Shown here piece after piece: positions 46,091 to 53,407 of a stretch of DNA of 64,000 nucleotides. Each line of letters opens with the position of its first letter. Positions within the stretch are counted from its first letter, which is position 1. The translations under genes were made by a program, and so were the position numbers. A model generated the notes under the pieces. The model was not told the origin of the DNA and ran no database searches. It worked only from the letters and a program-made list of their open reading frames with translations. This DNA is from a virus: IMG/VR virus record IMGVR_UViG_3300037963_002171, positions 1-64,000 of that record; one strand, given 5' to 3'.

Positions 46091-46308
46091 TCGCTGCTCA
46101 TTCACACATTACTACAAGGGGGGAGTTGTAATCAATTTAATATTAATTCACCTGTTATACTTTGGAACGATTACCGTTTCTCCCCCTATGTAATCAACTA
46201 ATTAGGCGGGGTATCATTAACTTTAAATATTAATGGGTTATATAAATTCACGAGCCTCGCCTAAATAGTTTGTTAAACTAATTATTAATTATTAAAATTG
46301 TAAAAATT
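46091..46308 (+). ncRNA. Structured intergenic RNA candidate
   Basis: Non-coding, about 218 nt. GGGGGAG (46119-46125) pairs with CTCCCCC (46180-46186); nested inside, GTAATC (46128-46133) pairs with GATTAC (46169-46174). A second GTAATC (46190-46195) could compete for the same partner. A further stem joins TTAGGCG (46202-46208) and CGCCTAA (46258-46264). This is more pairing than expected by chance in AT-rich DNA. It may be an attenuator, a riboregulator or a small RNA; no known family was recognised. Confidence 0.45.
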
Positions 46309-46533
46309 ATGGCAGAATATAGTATAGAAATAGGAAACAACGATTTACTTGTCGAGTATACATACATACCAGAACAAAAAGAAAGATATCCAGACACAGA
46401 ACCTCTTAGGGCTCATGTAGAAATAGATAGAATTTTTTATAATGATACAGAAGTAACAGAATTAATGTATGAAGTAGCTGATGACTGGTTAATTCATTTA
46501 GAAACAGAAATAATAGAAAAATTAGAAAATTAA
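46309..46533 (+). CDS. Unknown acidic small protein (74 aa)
   Basis: An acidic, compact protein (MAEYSIEIGNNDLLVEYTYI; EIDRIFYNDTEVTELMYEVA) with a Glu-rich C-terminal helix. It follows the structured intergenic region, with a strong A/T-rich initiation signal (AAAATTGTAAAAATT). No family recognised. Confidence 0.55.
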   Translation: MAEYSIEIGNNDLLVEYTYIPEQKERYPDTEPLRAHVEIDRIFYNDTEVTELMYEVADDWLIHLETEIIEKLEN

Positions 46534-46535
46534 TT

Positions 46536-46685
46536 ATGGATAAACATTTAATAAAAAAGGTCGCAGATAAGTTTACTGACACCTTTTATGAACAAATATC
46601 AGACTATTTAACAGCTTATGGTTTAGAAATAAACGATAATAATGTTGACGAAGTAATTAAAGAAATTGTAAAAATTTATAAATAA
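46536..46685 (+). CDS. Unknown small helical protein (49 aa)
   Basis: ATG 46536, 2 nt after the preceding stop. The sequence MDKHLIKKVADKFTDTFYEQ then NNVDEVIKEIVKIYK is helical and charged. It lies between the 74-residue gene and the replication genes in the same transcript direction. Function unknown. Confidence 0.5.
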   Translation: MDKHLIKKVADKFTDTFYEQISDYLTAYGLEINDNNVDEVIKEIVKIYK

Positions 46686-46689
46686 AATT

Positions 46690-47013
46690 ATGAAAAAACT
46701 ATTTGATACCTTCTGGAAAGAGTACCCTCGCAAGGTGGGTAAAAAACAATCCCTTGATGCGTGGTTGAGATTAAAACCGTCACCTGAATTATATACAGTA
46801 ATAATGAAAGCATTAACTAAACAAAAACTGTACAAAAAAATGTGTGATGATAATAATATTTGGCACCCAGACTTTCCACATCCAATTAGATGGATTAAAC
46901 ATGAAAGATGGGAAGATGAGGTGCCTGATTTATTAAACACCTTAAACAACCACTTAAAGAGTAATTCACAAGTATATATTAACCCAAATAAAAATGGAAG
47001 AGATGAAAGATAA
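46690..47013 (+). CDS. Helicase-loader / replisome-organiser-like protein (107 aa)
   Basis: FDTFWKEYPRKVGKKQSLDA near the start and IWHPDFPHPIRWIKHERWED in the second half form the small domain found at the C-terminus of many phage replication initiators (F-W-x-x-Y-P-x-K…P-H-P-x-x-W-x-x-x-x-R-W-E-D). Here it stands alone. It overlaps the DnaB-type helicase gene by 20 nt, supporting a helicase-loading role. The domain match is recalled from memory, so the function is probable rather than certain. Confidence 0.65.
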   Translation: MKKLFDTFWKEYPRKVGKKQSLDAWLRLKPSPELYTVIMKALTKQKLYKKMCDDNNIWHPDFPHPIRWIKHERWEDEVPDLLNTLNNHLKSNSQVYINPNKNGRDER

Positions 47014-48298
47014 TAGAGACTATTTAGAAAAAGTTCTTTTAGGTAAACTAATGAACGATAAAAAATTATATTATGACAATCATTCTCTTTTAAGTGTTGA
47101 CATTTTTCAAAACACTAAACACAAAAACCTATACAAAATTCTTGATAAAAGTCTACAAACTATGGGTCAATGTGATATGTCTGAATTTTATAAACAATCT
47201 ACTGACAAATACGAGGCAATAAGTTTGGCTCAGGAATGCAACGATAAAGCATACGACCCATACATTGCAGAAAGATTAATACTAATGTTATTAGAGGACA
47301 ATAAAATGTCAGAACTTCAGAACCTTATGAACTCTGTTAATAAAAAGATAACTGAAGGGGAGGAGTTGTTCACTATCATTGACTTTGCGGACAGTGCGTT
47401 ACAAAAAATTGGTAATGTTTCTAACGACAAGCTCACTCATATTAGTGAACAAATGCCCGATATGATTAAAGGTATTGAAGATAATATCCATAATCAAGGT
47501 ATGACAGGTATTCCTAGTGGATTTGAATCAATTGATAAATTCACAAGTGGTTGGCAAAAACAAGACTTAGTTATCATAGGTGGTGCTTCCTCTATGGGTA
47601 AGACTAGTTTTGCTCTTAATTTAGCTGTAAATGCCTGTAGACACGATGTTAAGTGTGTTATATTCTCTTATGAGATGTCTGTTAATCAAATGCTTATGCG
47701 TATGGTTAGTGGAGACGCTGGTATAGATAATAAACATATGCTTAAGGGTATTATCTATAAAGATGAGTGGGGTAAGATACACAATAGTGTTGCAAGGTTT
47801 GAAAAGCTTAATCTATATATAGATGAATGTAGAAATACTTCTTTAAAGTATCTATTAAATAGAATAAGGCAATATGTTATAACTAAAAAGGTTGATATGG
47901 TTGTTGTAGATTACCTTCAGCTTATTAGTTATAATTTAAATGGCCGTAGTCGTGAGCAAGAAGTTTCTCATGTTACAAGAGCTTTAAAGAACTTAGCTAA
48001 AGAATTGAATATAACAGTATTAGCACTTTCTCAATTATCTAGGAATGTAAGTAAACGCGATGGGGGTCGCCCTACACTTGCCGACCTTAGAGAATCGGGG
48101 GAGATTGAGCAAGCTGCTGATACGGTTATATTTGTTTATAGACCTGAATACTACAATATTAAAGTAGATGAACGAGGCAATAGCGTTGAAGGATTAGCAG
48201 AAATTATATTTGCTAAAGGTAGAAATATTGGTATTGGTAGTAAGCATTTAAGGTTTATAGACTACTTAACTAAGTTTGAAAATTTACCAACAATGTGA
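46994..48298 (+). CDS. Replicative DNA helicase, DnaB family (434 aa)
   Basis: Hexameric 5'-3' helicase. The N-terminal DnaB domain (about 1-140) leads to the RecA-like ATPase: Walker A GGASSMGKTS (196-205), FSYEMSVNQM (H1a region), Walker B DMVVVDYLQLIS and arginine-finger/H4 region SREQEVSHVTRALKNLAKEL then RPTLADLRESGEIEQAAD. Full length for the family. No primase domain is attached. It is coupled to a helicase-loader-like gene and is the central enzyme of a replication module that must borrow the host polymerase. Confidence 0.93.
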   Translation: MEEMKDNRDYLEKVLLGKLMNDKKLYYDNHSLLSVDIFQNTKHKNLYKILDKSLQTMGQCDMSEFYKQSTDKYEAISLAQECNDKAYDPYIAERLILMLLEDNKMSELQNLMNSVNKKITEGEELFTIIDFADSALQKIGNVSNDKLTHISEQMPDMIKGIEDNIHNQGMTGIPSGFESIDKFTSGWQKQDLVIIGGASSMGKTSFALNLAVNACRHDVKCVIFSYEMSVNQMLMRMVSGDAGIDNKHMLKGIIYKDEWGKIHNSVARFEKLNLYIDECRNTSLKYLLNRIRQYVITKKVDMVVVDYLQLISYNLNGRSREQEVSHVTRALKNLAKELNITVLALSQLSRNVSKRDGGRPTLADLRESGEIEQAADTVIFVYRPEYYNIKVDERGNSVEGLAEIIFAKGRNIGIGSKHLRFIDYLTKFENLPTM

Positions 48299-48332
48299 TG
48301 TTAATTACTATTAAAAAACTGCTCTTTCTTTT

Positions 48333-48363
48333 TTTGTAAAGTGCGTTTTATTTAGTAGATTTG
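48333..48363 (+). promoter_or_regulatory. Consensus Bacteroidetes promoter before the HU-like gene
   Basis: TTTG (48333-48336), exactly 19 nt of spacer, then TAGATTTG (48356-48363): both boxes of the Bacteroidetes housekeeping promoter. The ATG at 48371 is only 7 nt past the -7 box, so the mRNA would be leaderless or nearly so. Confidence 0.8.
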
Positions 48364-48370
48364 CACTGTT

Positions 48371-48595
48371 ATGATTAGACTTGAACAAGCTGTATCTAAA
48401 GTGTCTGAAGACCTAGGTGTTAGTAAGTCACTTGTTAAAAAAGTGTTAAGCTTAACTTTTAAAGAAATCGAATCCAACTTAAAGGATGGAGATAATTTTA
48501 TGTTCAAAGGATATGTTAAGTTTGTTCAGTCTAAGAATAACAAAAAACCGATTAGTAAAACCGAATTATTTAATTTAAAAACAAAAGATAAATGA
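48371..48595 (+). CDS. HU/IHF-like DNA-binding protein (74 aa)
   Basis: MIRLEQAVSKVSEDLGVSKS then VKKVLSLTFKEIESNLKDGD and FMFKGYVKFV follow the two-helix plus strand plan of HU proteins. The usual DNA-gripping arm is shortened. It has its own consensus promoter, and its stop overlaps the next ATG (AAATGA). It probably bends or organises DNA during replication or recombination. Confidence 0.65.
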   Translation: MIRLEQAVSKVSEDLGVSKSLVKKVLSLTFKEIESNLKDGDNFMFKGYVKFVQSKNNKKPISKTELFNLKTKDK

Positions 48596-49227
48596 AACCG
48601 AATATTATTATTGCTGGACCATCAGGTTCAGGTAAGTCTAGCTCAATGAGAAACTTACAACCAACAAGAACAGCTGTTTTAAATACAGAAAGAAAGCAGC
48701 TACCATTCAAAAATGCTAATGAGTTTATGAATGTTCCAATTAAATCTGTATCAGAGTTCCACTCAGCTTTAGACAAGGCTATGTCAAGTGACAAAATAGA
48801 TACAATAATCGTAGAATCTTTTACATCTCTTATAGAAATTATATTCAGAGAAGCCGACATAAGATACAAAGGCTTTGATGTGTGGAGTTACTATAATAAA
48901 GAAATAGATAAGATTTTAGATAAGTCTAAAAACTCTGATAAGTATGTTGTATTTACTGCTATTGATGGCGTGTATGATGGCGACAATGGTGTTGAAGAAC
49001 GCTATGTTGCAGTAGATGGTAACAGATGGAAGAAAAGAGTTGAGAAAGAATTTGTATTAGCTTTATTTACAGATGTGAGAGCAACTGACGAAGGAGTTAC
49101 ATATAGATTTAGAACAAATACTACTGGTAGAGATTCTGCAAAGAGTCCTATGGGTATGTTTGATAGTTTACATATTAACAACTGTATTAAAACAGTTATT
49201 GATAAATGTGAAGAGTATTATAAATAA
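48592..49227 (+). CDS. Sak4-like RecA-family ATPase (single-strand annealing), 211 aa
   Basis: IIAGPSGSGKSSSM (5-18) is Walker A, and DTIIVESFTSLIEI is Walker B. The short RecA core with NTERKQLPF after strand 2 and a DGNRWKKRVEKEFV segment matches the AAA_24/Sak4 family of phage recombination ATPases. It is followed by a single-strand-binding-like protein and a recombination exonuclease, the usual functional partners. Full length. Confidence 0.8.
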   Translation: MKPNIIIAGPSGSGKSSSMRNLQPTRTAVLNTERKQLPFKNANEFMNVPIKSVSEFHSALDKAMSSDKIDTIIVESFTSLIEIIFREADIRYKGFDVWSYYNKEIDKILDKSKNSDKYVVFTAIDGVYDGDNGVEERYVAVDGNRWKKRVEKEFVLALFTDVRATDEGVTYRFRTNTTGRDSAKSPMGMFDSLHINNCIKTVIDKCEEYYK

Positions 49228-49253
49228 AATTGTTAATTTAAAAAAACCGAATT

Positions 49254-49808
49254 ATGTTTCCAAAATTAGAAGAAACCGATGTAACATCGAATAACAACAC
49301 GCAGTCAAGCTATTTAAAAGCAGGAGCTCATACTGTAAAGATTAAAAGTTTTAAAACTAGTGATGAAAATCCAGGGTATCAAGGTACCCCATACTTTGAG
49401 TTCATTGTAGAAAATGAATTTGGAGCTGCATTTTTAAAGTTTAACGGCATTGATTCACATACAAGTGAAGCAGCAGCCAAAGTTAGAACTAGTATATTTA
49501 AAAGCTTTTTAGTTTCAGCAGGAGCAACGACATATACAGACCCACAAATGGCCGCTAATAGCGTGCTAGGTAAAAGCTTGGAGGTTTGTTTAGCGTCAAG
49601 GGAATATTGGACTACAGACAAAGACACCAATAAGCCAGTAATAAAGTCAAGAATAGAGTATAAATTTGCAAATCCTTTTGGACAAAAGATTACTTTCAAA
49701 GAAAGTTTTAACAAAACTTTGTCTCCAGAGGATAGAGCAGCTTATGAAGCGGCATTGAGATTAGAATCAACTACAGTGTCTAATTCAGAAGTACAAACAC
49801 CATTTTAA
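49254..49808 (+). CDS. Putative single-stranded-DNA-binding protein (184 aa)
   Basis: The beta-rich core (SYLKAGAHTVKIKSFKTSDE; PYFEFIVENEFGAAFLKF) and C-terminal EYKFANPF segment resemble DUF669-type phage proteins thought to act as single-strand-binding proteins beside Sak-type annealases. The tail is acidic (RLESTTVSNSEVQTPF). It directly follows the Sak4-like gene. Function is inferred from fold-like pattern and neighbours. Confidence 0.55.
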   Translation: MFPKLEETDVTSNNNTQSSYLKAGAHTVKIKSFKTSDENPGYQGTPYFEFIVENEFGAAFLKFNGIDSHTSEAAAKVRTSIFKSFLVSAGATTYTDPQMAANSVLGKSLEVCLASREYWTTDKDTNKPVIKSRIEYKFANPFGQKITFKESFNKTLSPEDRAAYEAALRLESTTVSNSEVQTPF

Positions 49809-49810
49809 TT

Positions 49811-49981
49811 ATGAGATTAATAAATCATTTTGGTTCAAACCTTAGACAGAAAGATAAGTTTAGATTAGAAGCTAGAATATTAGGCATAACTTTATTTGAG
49901 TTAAAGTTTGATATATCTAGAAGATGTTTTAAATTAGTTATCCTAAATGTAGGGTTTGGAACAGAGAATTGCATGTGCTAA
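49811..49981 (+). CDS. Unknown small basic protein (56 aa)
   Basis: ATG 49811, 2 nt after the previous stop, with the usual TTTTAATT start context. The protein is basic and hydrophobic (MRLINHFGSNLRQKDKFRLE; FDISRRCFKLVILNVGFG) and ends in CMC. It overlaps the next gene through TAATG. No family recognised. Confidence 0.45.
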   Translation: MRLINHFGSNLRQKDKFRLEARILGITLFELKFDISRRCFKLVILNVGFGTENCMC

Positions 49982-50385
49982 TGATATACAAGCATAAAGC
50001 ATTTGTAAAAAACGGAAAGGTAACTTTCCAAAACAGAGAACAGTTTGACAACGACGTGTCTGGTAATGAGGGTAAGAATGTATACATTACTATTCGGGAG
50101 CAAAAGAACAGGCGTAGCCTGAACCTTAACTCTTATTATTGGGCAGTCGTTGTTAAACTGGTTTCAGTTGAAACAGGATATGACAAAGAAGAAGCACATG
50201 AGATATTAAAATCAATGTTTCTTCGTACTAAATATCAAATAAAAGGAATTTGGGTAGACGGAATGAAATCAACTACTAAGTTGAGCAACCAAGAAATGAT
50301 AGATTATATTGATGAAGTGAAACGGTTTGCATCATCGTCCTTAGGACTATACATACCAGACCCCAATGAAGTAGAGTATGAATGA
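49981..50385 (+). CDS. NinB-like recombination protein (134 aa)
   Basis: IREQKNRRSLNLNSYYWAVV then YDKEEAHEILKSMFLRTKYQ and STTKLSNQEMIDYIDEVKRF with LGLYIPDPNE follow the NinB (lambda Orf) family, a single-strand-DNA-binding helper in phage recombination. ATG 49981 overlaps the previous stop as TAATG and is preferred; a TTG at 49969 would add four residues. It is next to a RusA resolvase, the typical neighbour. Confidence 0.7.
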   Translation: MIYKHKAFVKNGKVTFQNREQFDNDVSGNEGKNVYITIREQKNRRSLNLNSYYWAVVVKLVSVETGYDKEEAHEILKSMFLRTKYQIKGIWVDGMKSTTKLSNQEMIDYIDEVKRFASSSLGLYIPDPNEVEYE

Positions 50386-50866
50386 TTTAGAAATATTTAT
50401 TAACGGCAACGTACCTTCAAGTAAGAATGGAAAGAGATGGACAGGCAAGTACCTGATTCATAGTAAAACTACAATGCGTTATATAAAAGAATCTAAAGGC
50501 GAATATTTAGAACACACATATCCTTTTAAAGAATTTATAAAAAGGTTTAATACCCCTTATGTAATTCATTTTAAATTTTATAGGAAGTCTAGGAGGAAAT
50601 TTGATTACGTTAACCCATTACAAACCGTGCAGGATTTAATGGTTAAGTATGATTGGTTGGAAGATGATAGCTCTGACCACCTCCTACCTATATTTGATAC
50701 ATATGAATACAACAAGGATAAACCTGGAGTATTAATAACAATAAAAGGAAAGGAAAATGACAAAAAGAAGAAAAGGGGGAACCCACTACACAAGACTGTT
50801 AGATTATCTAAAAGAAAACAAAACAATAACAAGTCTTCAAGCAATAAGAGACCTAGGAAACACTAG
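50378..50866 (+). CDS. RusA-type Holliday junction resolvase (162 aa)
   Basis: NGNVPSSKNGKRW near the start and KFDYVNPLQTVQDLMVKYDW then LEDDSSDHLLP supply the family pattern with catalytic Asp residues (D-x-V-N…D…D-D). The fold probably ends near residue 128; the last ~35 residues (KENDKKKKRGNPLHKTVRLS and onward) are very basic and are encoded in DNA that also encodes the start of the next gene in another frame. Overlaps the NinB-like gene by 8 nt. Confidence 0.82.
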   Translation: MNDLEIFINGNVPSSKNGKRWTGKYLIHSKTTMRYIKESKGEYLEHTYPFKEFIKRFNTPYVIHFKFYRKSRRKFDYVNPLQTVQDLMVKYDWLEDDSSDHLLPIFDTYEYNKDKPGVLITIKGKENDKKKKRGNPLHKTVRLSKRKQNNNKSSSNKRPRKH

Positions 50867-51101
50867 GCTATCAGCAACTATATTTGAATTAAGAAAAGAT
50901 GGATACAATATATCTAGTGACGATATACCTGTATCTAATAGATGGGGAGGTAAAACTATGGTAGCTGAATATAAATTAAAAACACACACATCTGTTCCTA
51001 CACAACAAGAAGATGGAACAACAAAGTGGGTAGATTACTATAGCTCAGACGAAGTAAACAGTGGTATTAAAGGAGTGTTAAATAAAATTTTAGGTAAATA
51101 G
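50757..51101 (+). CDS. Winged-helix-like protein (114 aa)
   Basis: HYTRLLDYLKENKTITSLQA then IRDLGNTRLSATIFELRKDG and a wing with TMVAEYKLK form the small helix-turn-helix domain common beside phage recombination genes. It overlaps the RusA gene by 110 nt in a different frame, an unusually long overlap. Its stop lies 2 nt before the exonuclease gene. Likely DNA-binding; target unknown. Confidence 0.65.
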   Translation: MTKRRKGGTHYTRLLDYLKENKTITSLQAIRDLGNTRLSATIFELRKDGYNISSDDIPVSNRWGGKTMVAEYKLKTHTSVPTQQEDGTTKWVDYYSSDEVNSGIKGVLNKILGK

Positions 51102-51103
51102 TT

Positions 51104-51919
51104 ATGGCAAAGAAAAAAATAAAAATTACACCTATTGTAGACAATGAGGTTACAGACTTAAATTATTATGATGACCACATGTATATAACAAACTCTAAAC
51201 TTAAATTATATTTAGAAAATCCGCCTAGAAAGTTTCAACACTTGATAGATTGTCCACCAAAACCTTCAGCAGCAATGAAGTTTGGAACGGCATTTCATAT
51301 GTTGGTATTAGAGGATAAAGAGTTTAGTAAGCATTATGCAGTAGAGCCTGACAGTATAGACAAAAGAACTACCTTGGGTAAAGCAACTTTATTAAAATTT
51401 AACGAAAGTTTAAATGGAAGAGAAGCTGTACCCTATAAAGATTTTTCATTAATGCAGAGTATGAATGCTAATTTAAAAGTAAGCAAAAATTATTCTTTAT
51501 TAGAAAATTGTAATCAGTTTGAAAAAATATATTTATGGAAAAATGAAACCTTAGATATATTGTGTAAAGGAAAGTTAGACGCTGTCAATACTAGAGATAA
51601 GTATATAGTTGATTTAAAAACAACAAGAGACGCAAGTCCAAAAGCTTTTAAAGAAACTATTATTAATCAAAAATATCATATGCAAGCAGCGTTTTATTGT
51701 GACGCATTAGGTTATAAAGATTATTATATATATGCAATAGAAAAATCAAAACCTCATTGCATATGTGTATATAAAATATCTGAAGACTTAATAAAGATGG
51801 GTAGAGATATGTATATAGCGTTGATTAAACACTACAAAAAATACGTGGAAGGTGGAGAAGTTCCTACAGATTATTTTGATAACAAAATATTTGAACTTGG
51901 AAAAGATGATGTGATATGA
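51104..51919 (+). CDS. PD-(D/E)XK exonuclease, RecE/DUF3799-type (271 aa)
   Basis: MKFGTAFHMLVLE (58-70) carries the conserved G-x-x-x-H; E140, GKLDAV (D159) and IVDLKTT (D170, K172) are the metal-binding and catalytic residues, and QKYHMQAAFYCDAL is the Q-x-x-x-Y motif. It should degrade one strand of duplex DNA, leaving single strands for the Sak4-like protein. Full length for stand-alone family members. Confidence 0.85.
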   Translation: MAKKKIKITPIVDNEVTDLNYYDDHMYITNSKLKLYLENPPRKFQHLIDCPPKPSAAMKFGTAFHMLVLEDKEFSKHYAVEPDSIDKRTTLGKATLLKFNESLNGREAVPYKDFSLMQSMNANLKVSKNYSLLENCNQFEKIYLWKNETLDILCKGKLDAVNTRDKYIVDLKTTRDASPKAFKETIINQKYHMQAAFYCDALGYKDYYIYAIEKSKPHCICVYKISEDLIKMGRDMYIALIKHYKKYVEGGEVPTDYFDNKIFELGKDDVI

Positions 51920-51999
51920 ATGACAAACAAGATTTTTTTATAATTTTTATGTTAGTGTGTTGGTTAGTTTTAATGCTAATGGCTTTTGCCGTAAAATAA
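51916..51999 (+). CDS. Tiny membrane peptide (27 aa)
   Basis: ATGA overlap with the exonuclease stop opens 27 codons: MNDKQDFFIIFMLVCWLVLM then MAFAVK. Nearly all hydrophobic after residue 6, so a single membrane span. Short, but its coupled start and snug placement before the next gene support it. Confidence 0.4.
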   Translation: MNDKQDFFIIFMLVCWLVLMLMAFAVK

Positions 52000-52005
52000 T
52001 TTAGT

Positions 52006-52362
52006 ATGGAAATAGTTTTTGTATATGGAACCCTTAGGCAGGGTTATAGTAATCATAGATTAATTATGAATTCTAAAATTATTGACATAGGAAGGACGGT
52101 AAACAACTATGCAATGTACGCAAATGGAATTCCCTATGTGTCTGAAAATGAGGAAGTTTCACAGATATATGGGGAATTATATTTGGTCAGCCCAAAAATT
52201 CTTCTTACCTTAGATATGTTGGAAGGACATCCATCGTGGTATAAAAGGAAGAAGGTTCCTATTGAAACTATAAATGGTAAAATATATAATGCGTGGTTGT
52301 ATTTCAATGAAACTAAAACAGAAAATTTAATTACCTCTGGTGATTATACAGATAATAGATAG
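52006..52362 (+). CDS. Gamma-glutamylcyclotransferase-like protein (AIG2/GGCT family), 118 aa
   Basis: FVYGTLRQGYSNHRL (5-19) is the substrate-binding loop, and LDMLEGHPSWYKRKKV has the catalytic Glu (E73) and the E-G-x-x-x-x-Y-x-R signature. These enzymes release 5-oxoproline from gamma-glutamyl amines. It could act on the product of the amidoligase encoded 6 kb upstream, removing or recycling a gamma-glutamyl group; that link is inference. Full length. Confidence 0.85.
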   Translation: MEIVFVYGTLRQGYSNHRLIMNSKIIDIGRTVNNYAMYANGIPYVSENEEVSQIYGELYLVSPKILLTLDMLEGHPSWYKRKKVPIETINGKIYNAWLYFNETKTENLITSGDYTDNR

Positions 52363-52608
52363 TTGAAAAAACATACAAAAATATATCTAAACCATTTTGG
52401 TTATGGTATAGAAGATTTTATACCATGCACGGTATGTAATTCCCAGGCCGTTGACATCCATCATATTGATGCAAGAAAAATGGGCGGCAGCAATTCTAAA
52501 GATTTTATTGAAAACCTTGCAGCATTGTGCAGATTGTGTCACGATAAAGCTGAATCCAACAAAAAATTTAATCAACAAGTAAAACAAAAACATCTTAAAT
52601 TATTATAA
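52363..52608 (+). CDS. HNH endonuclease (81 aa, TTG start)
   Basis: CTVC (22-25), DIHHID (His 33-34), GGSNSKDFIENLAALC and CRLCHDKAE complete the HNH/zinc fold with paired Cys residues. The start must be TTG at 52363, directly after the cyclotransferase stop, because no suitable ATG lies before the first zinc ligand. Could be a free-standing homing nuclease or a replication/packaging helper; without a terminase-adjacent position the role is open. Confidence 0.8.
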   Translation: MKKHTKIYLNHFGYGIEDFIPCTVCNSQAVDIHHIDARKMGGSNSKDFIENLAALCRLCHDKAESNKKFNQQVKQKHLKLL

Positions 52609-52609
52609 T

Positions 52610-52861
52610 ATGGTAGTAAAAATAAGTCCAGAAATTTTAGCAATGAGATTAACTCATAATAAAATAGAAAAAAAATATAAAGCCTTAGGCTGGTCGCCCT
52701 GGGAAGAAGTGTATGAAAATTATGTAGGAAGAAAATTAACCAAAGAAGCACAGGTTGATTATGAAAAACACTATGAATATTTTTTTAATCAAATAGTAAG
52801 TTTAGCCTCTTCCGTTGAAGAAGAGGAAGTTATTAAATTAAATAATAAAACAAATGAATAA
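52610..52861 (+). CDS. Unknown small helical protein (83 aa)
   Basis: A helical, charged protein (MVVKISPEILAMRLTHNKIE; GWSPWEEVYENYVGRKLTKE) with an acidic tail. It overlaps the DnaA-like gene by 8 nt. No family recognised; it may be a partner of that gene. Confidence 0.5.
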   Translation: MVVKISPEILAMRLTHNKIEKKYKALGWSPWEEVYENYVGRKLTKEAQVDYEKHYEYFFNQIVSLASSVEEEEVIKLNNKTNE

Positions 52862-53345
52862 AACAGAAATTAGTCCATACTTAGAAAACAACACTGCTGT
52901 TGTTAGAGAGGACATAGATAAAGTTATTAATTTAGCTTGTAAACTTGGAGACATAACAAGAGAGGAACTAGAGAGCAGTTCTAGAAAAAGACTAATAGGA
53001 GATGTAAGAATGTGTGTAGGTAATTTATTAAGAAGAGTGTTTGGTATAACACTAGATGAAGCAGGTGTTTATTTAAATAGAGACCACGCATCAATAATAC
53101 ACTATGAAAAACAACATGGGTATTTAATGACACTTAATTATTATAAGAAAATTTACAACGCTTGTGTTGAATTGGCTTGCGACAAGACATTTAATTCAGA
53201 ACAAGTTTTGGAAACTCACTATGAATCTCTTAATAAATTAAAAAAAGAAAACTCTATTTTAACAAGAAGAGTTAAAGAGTTATCAAAAGAATTAAAACAA
53301 TATACCGCAATAAAAGAAAATATTCTTAAATTGCAGTCTATTTAG
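52854..53345 (+). CDS. Protein with DnaA domain-IV-like DNA-binding motif (163 aa)
   Basis: Residues about 41-90 match the DNA-binding domain of DnaA: SSSRKRLIGDVRMCVGNLLR, FGITLDEAGVYLNRDHASII, HYEK. The L-N-R-D-H-x-S-I/V signature is the DnaA-box recognition helix. No ATPase domain is present; the C-terminal 50 residues are a coiled coil (KLKKENSILTRRVKELSKEL). It may mark the phage origin for the phage helicase or compete with host DnaA. Last gene of the rightward block. Confidence 0.75.
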   Translation: MNKTEISPYLENNTAVVREDIDKVINLACKLGDITREELESSSRKRLIGDVRMCVGNLLRRVFGITLDEAGVYLNRDHASIIHYEKQHGYLMTLNYYKKIYNACVELACDKTFNSEQVLETHYESLNKLKKENSILTRRVKELSKELKQYTAIKENILKLQSI

Positions 53346-53378
53346 AACATCTTTTTGATGTTTTCCATATCTGTTTTG

Positions 53379-53407
53379 AAAGGGGGCTTAATTGCCTCCT
53401 TTTTTTT
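53379..53407 (+). terminator. Terminator at the convergent junction
   Basis: AAAGGGGGC and GCCTCCTTT form a 9-bp stem (one wobble) around TTAATT, followed by eight T in all. It ends rightward transcription 34 nt after the DnaA-like gene and overlaps the stop of the opposing gene. Confidence 0.85.
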
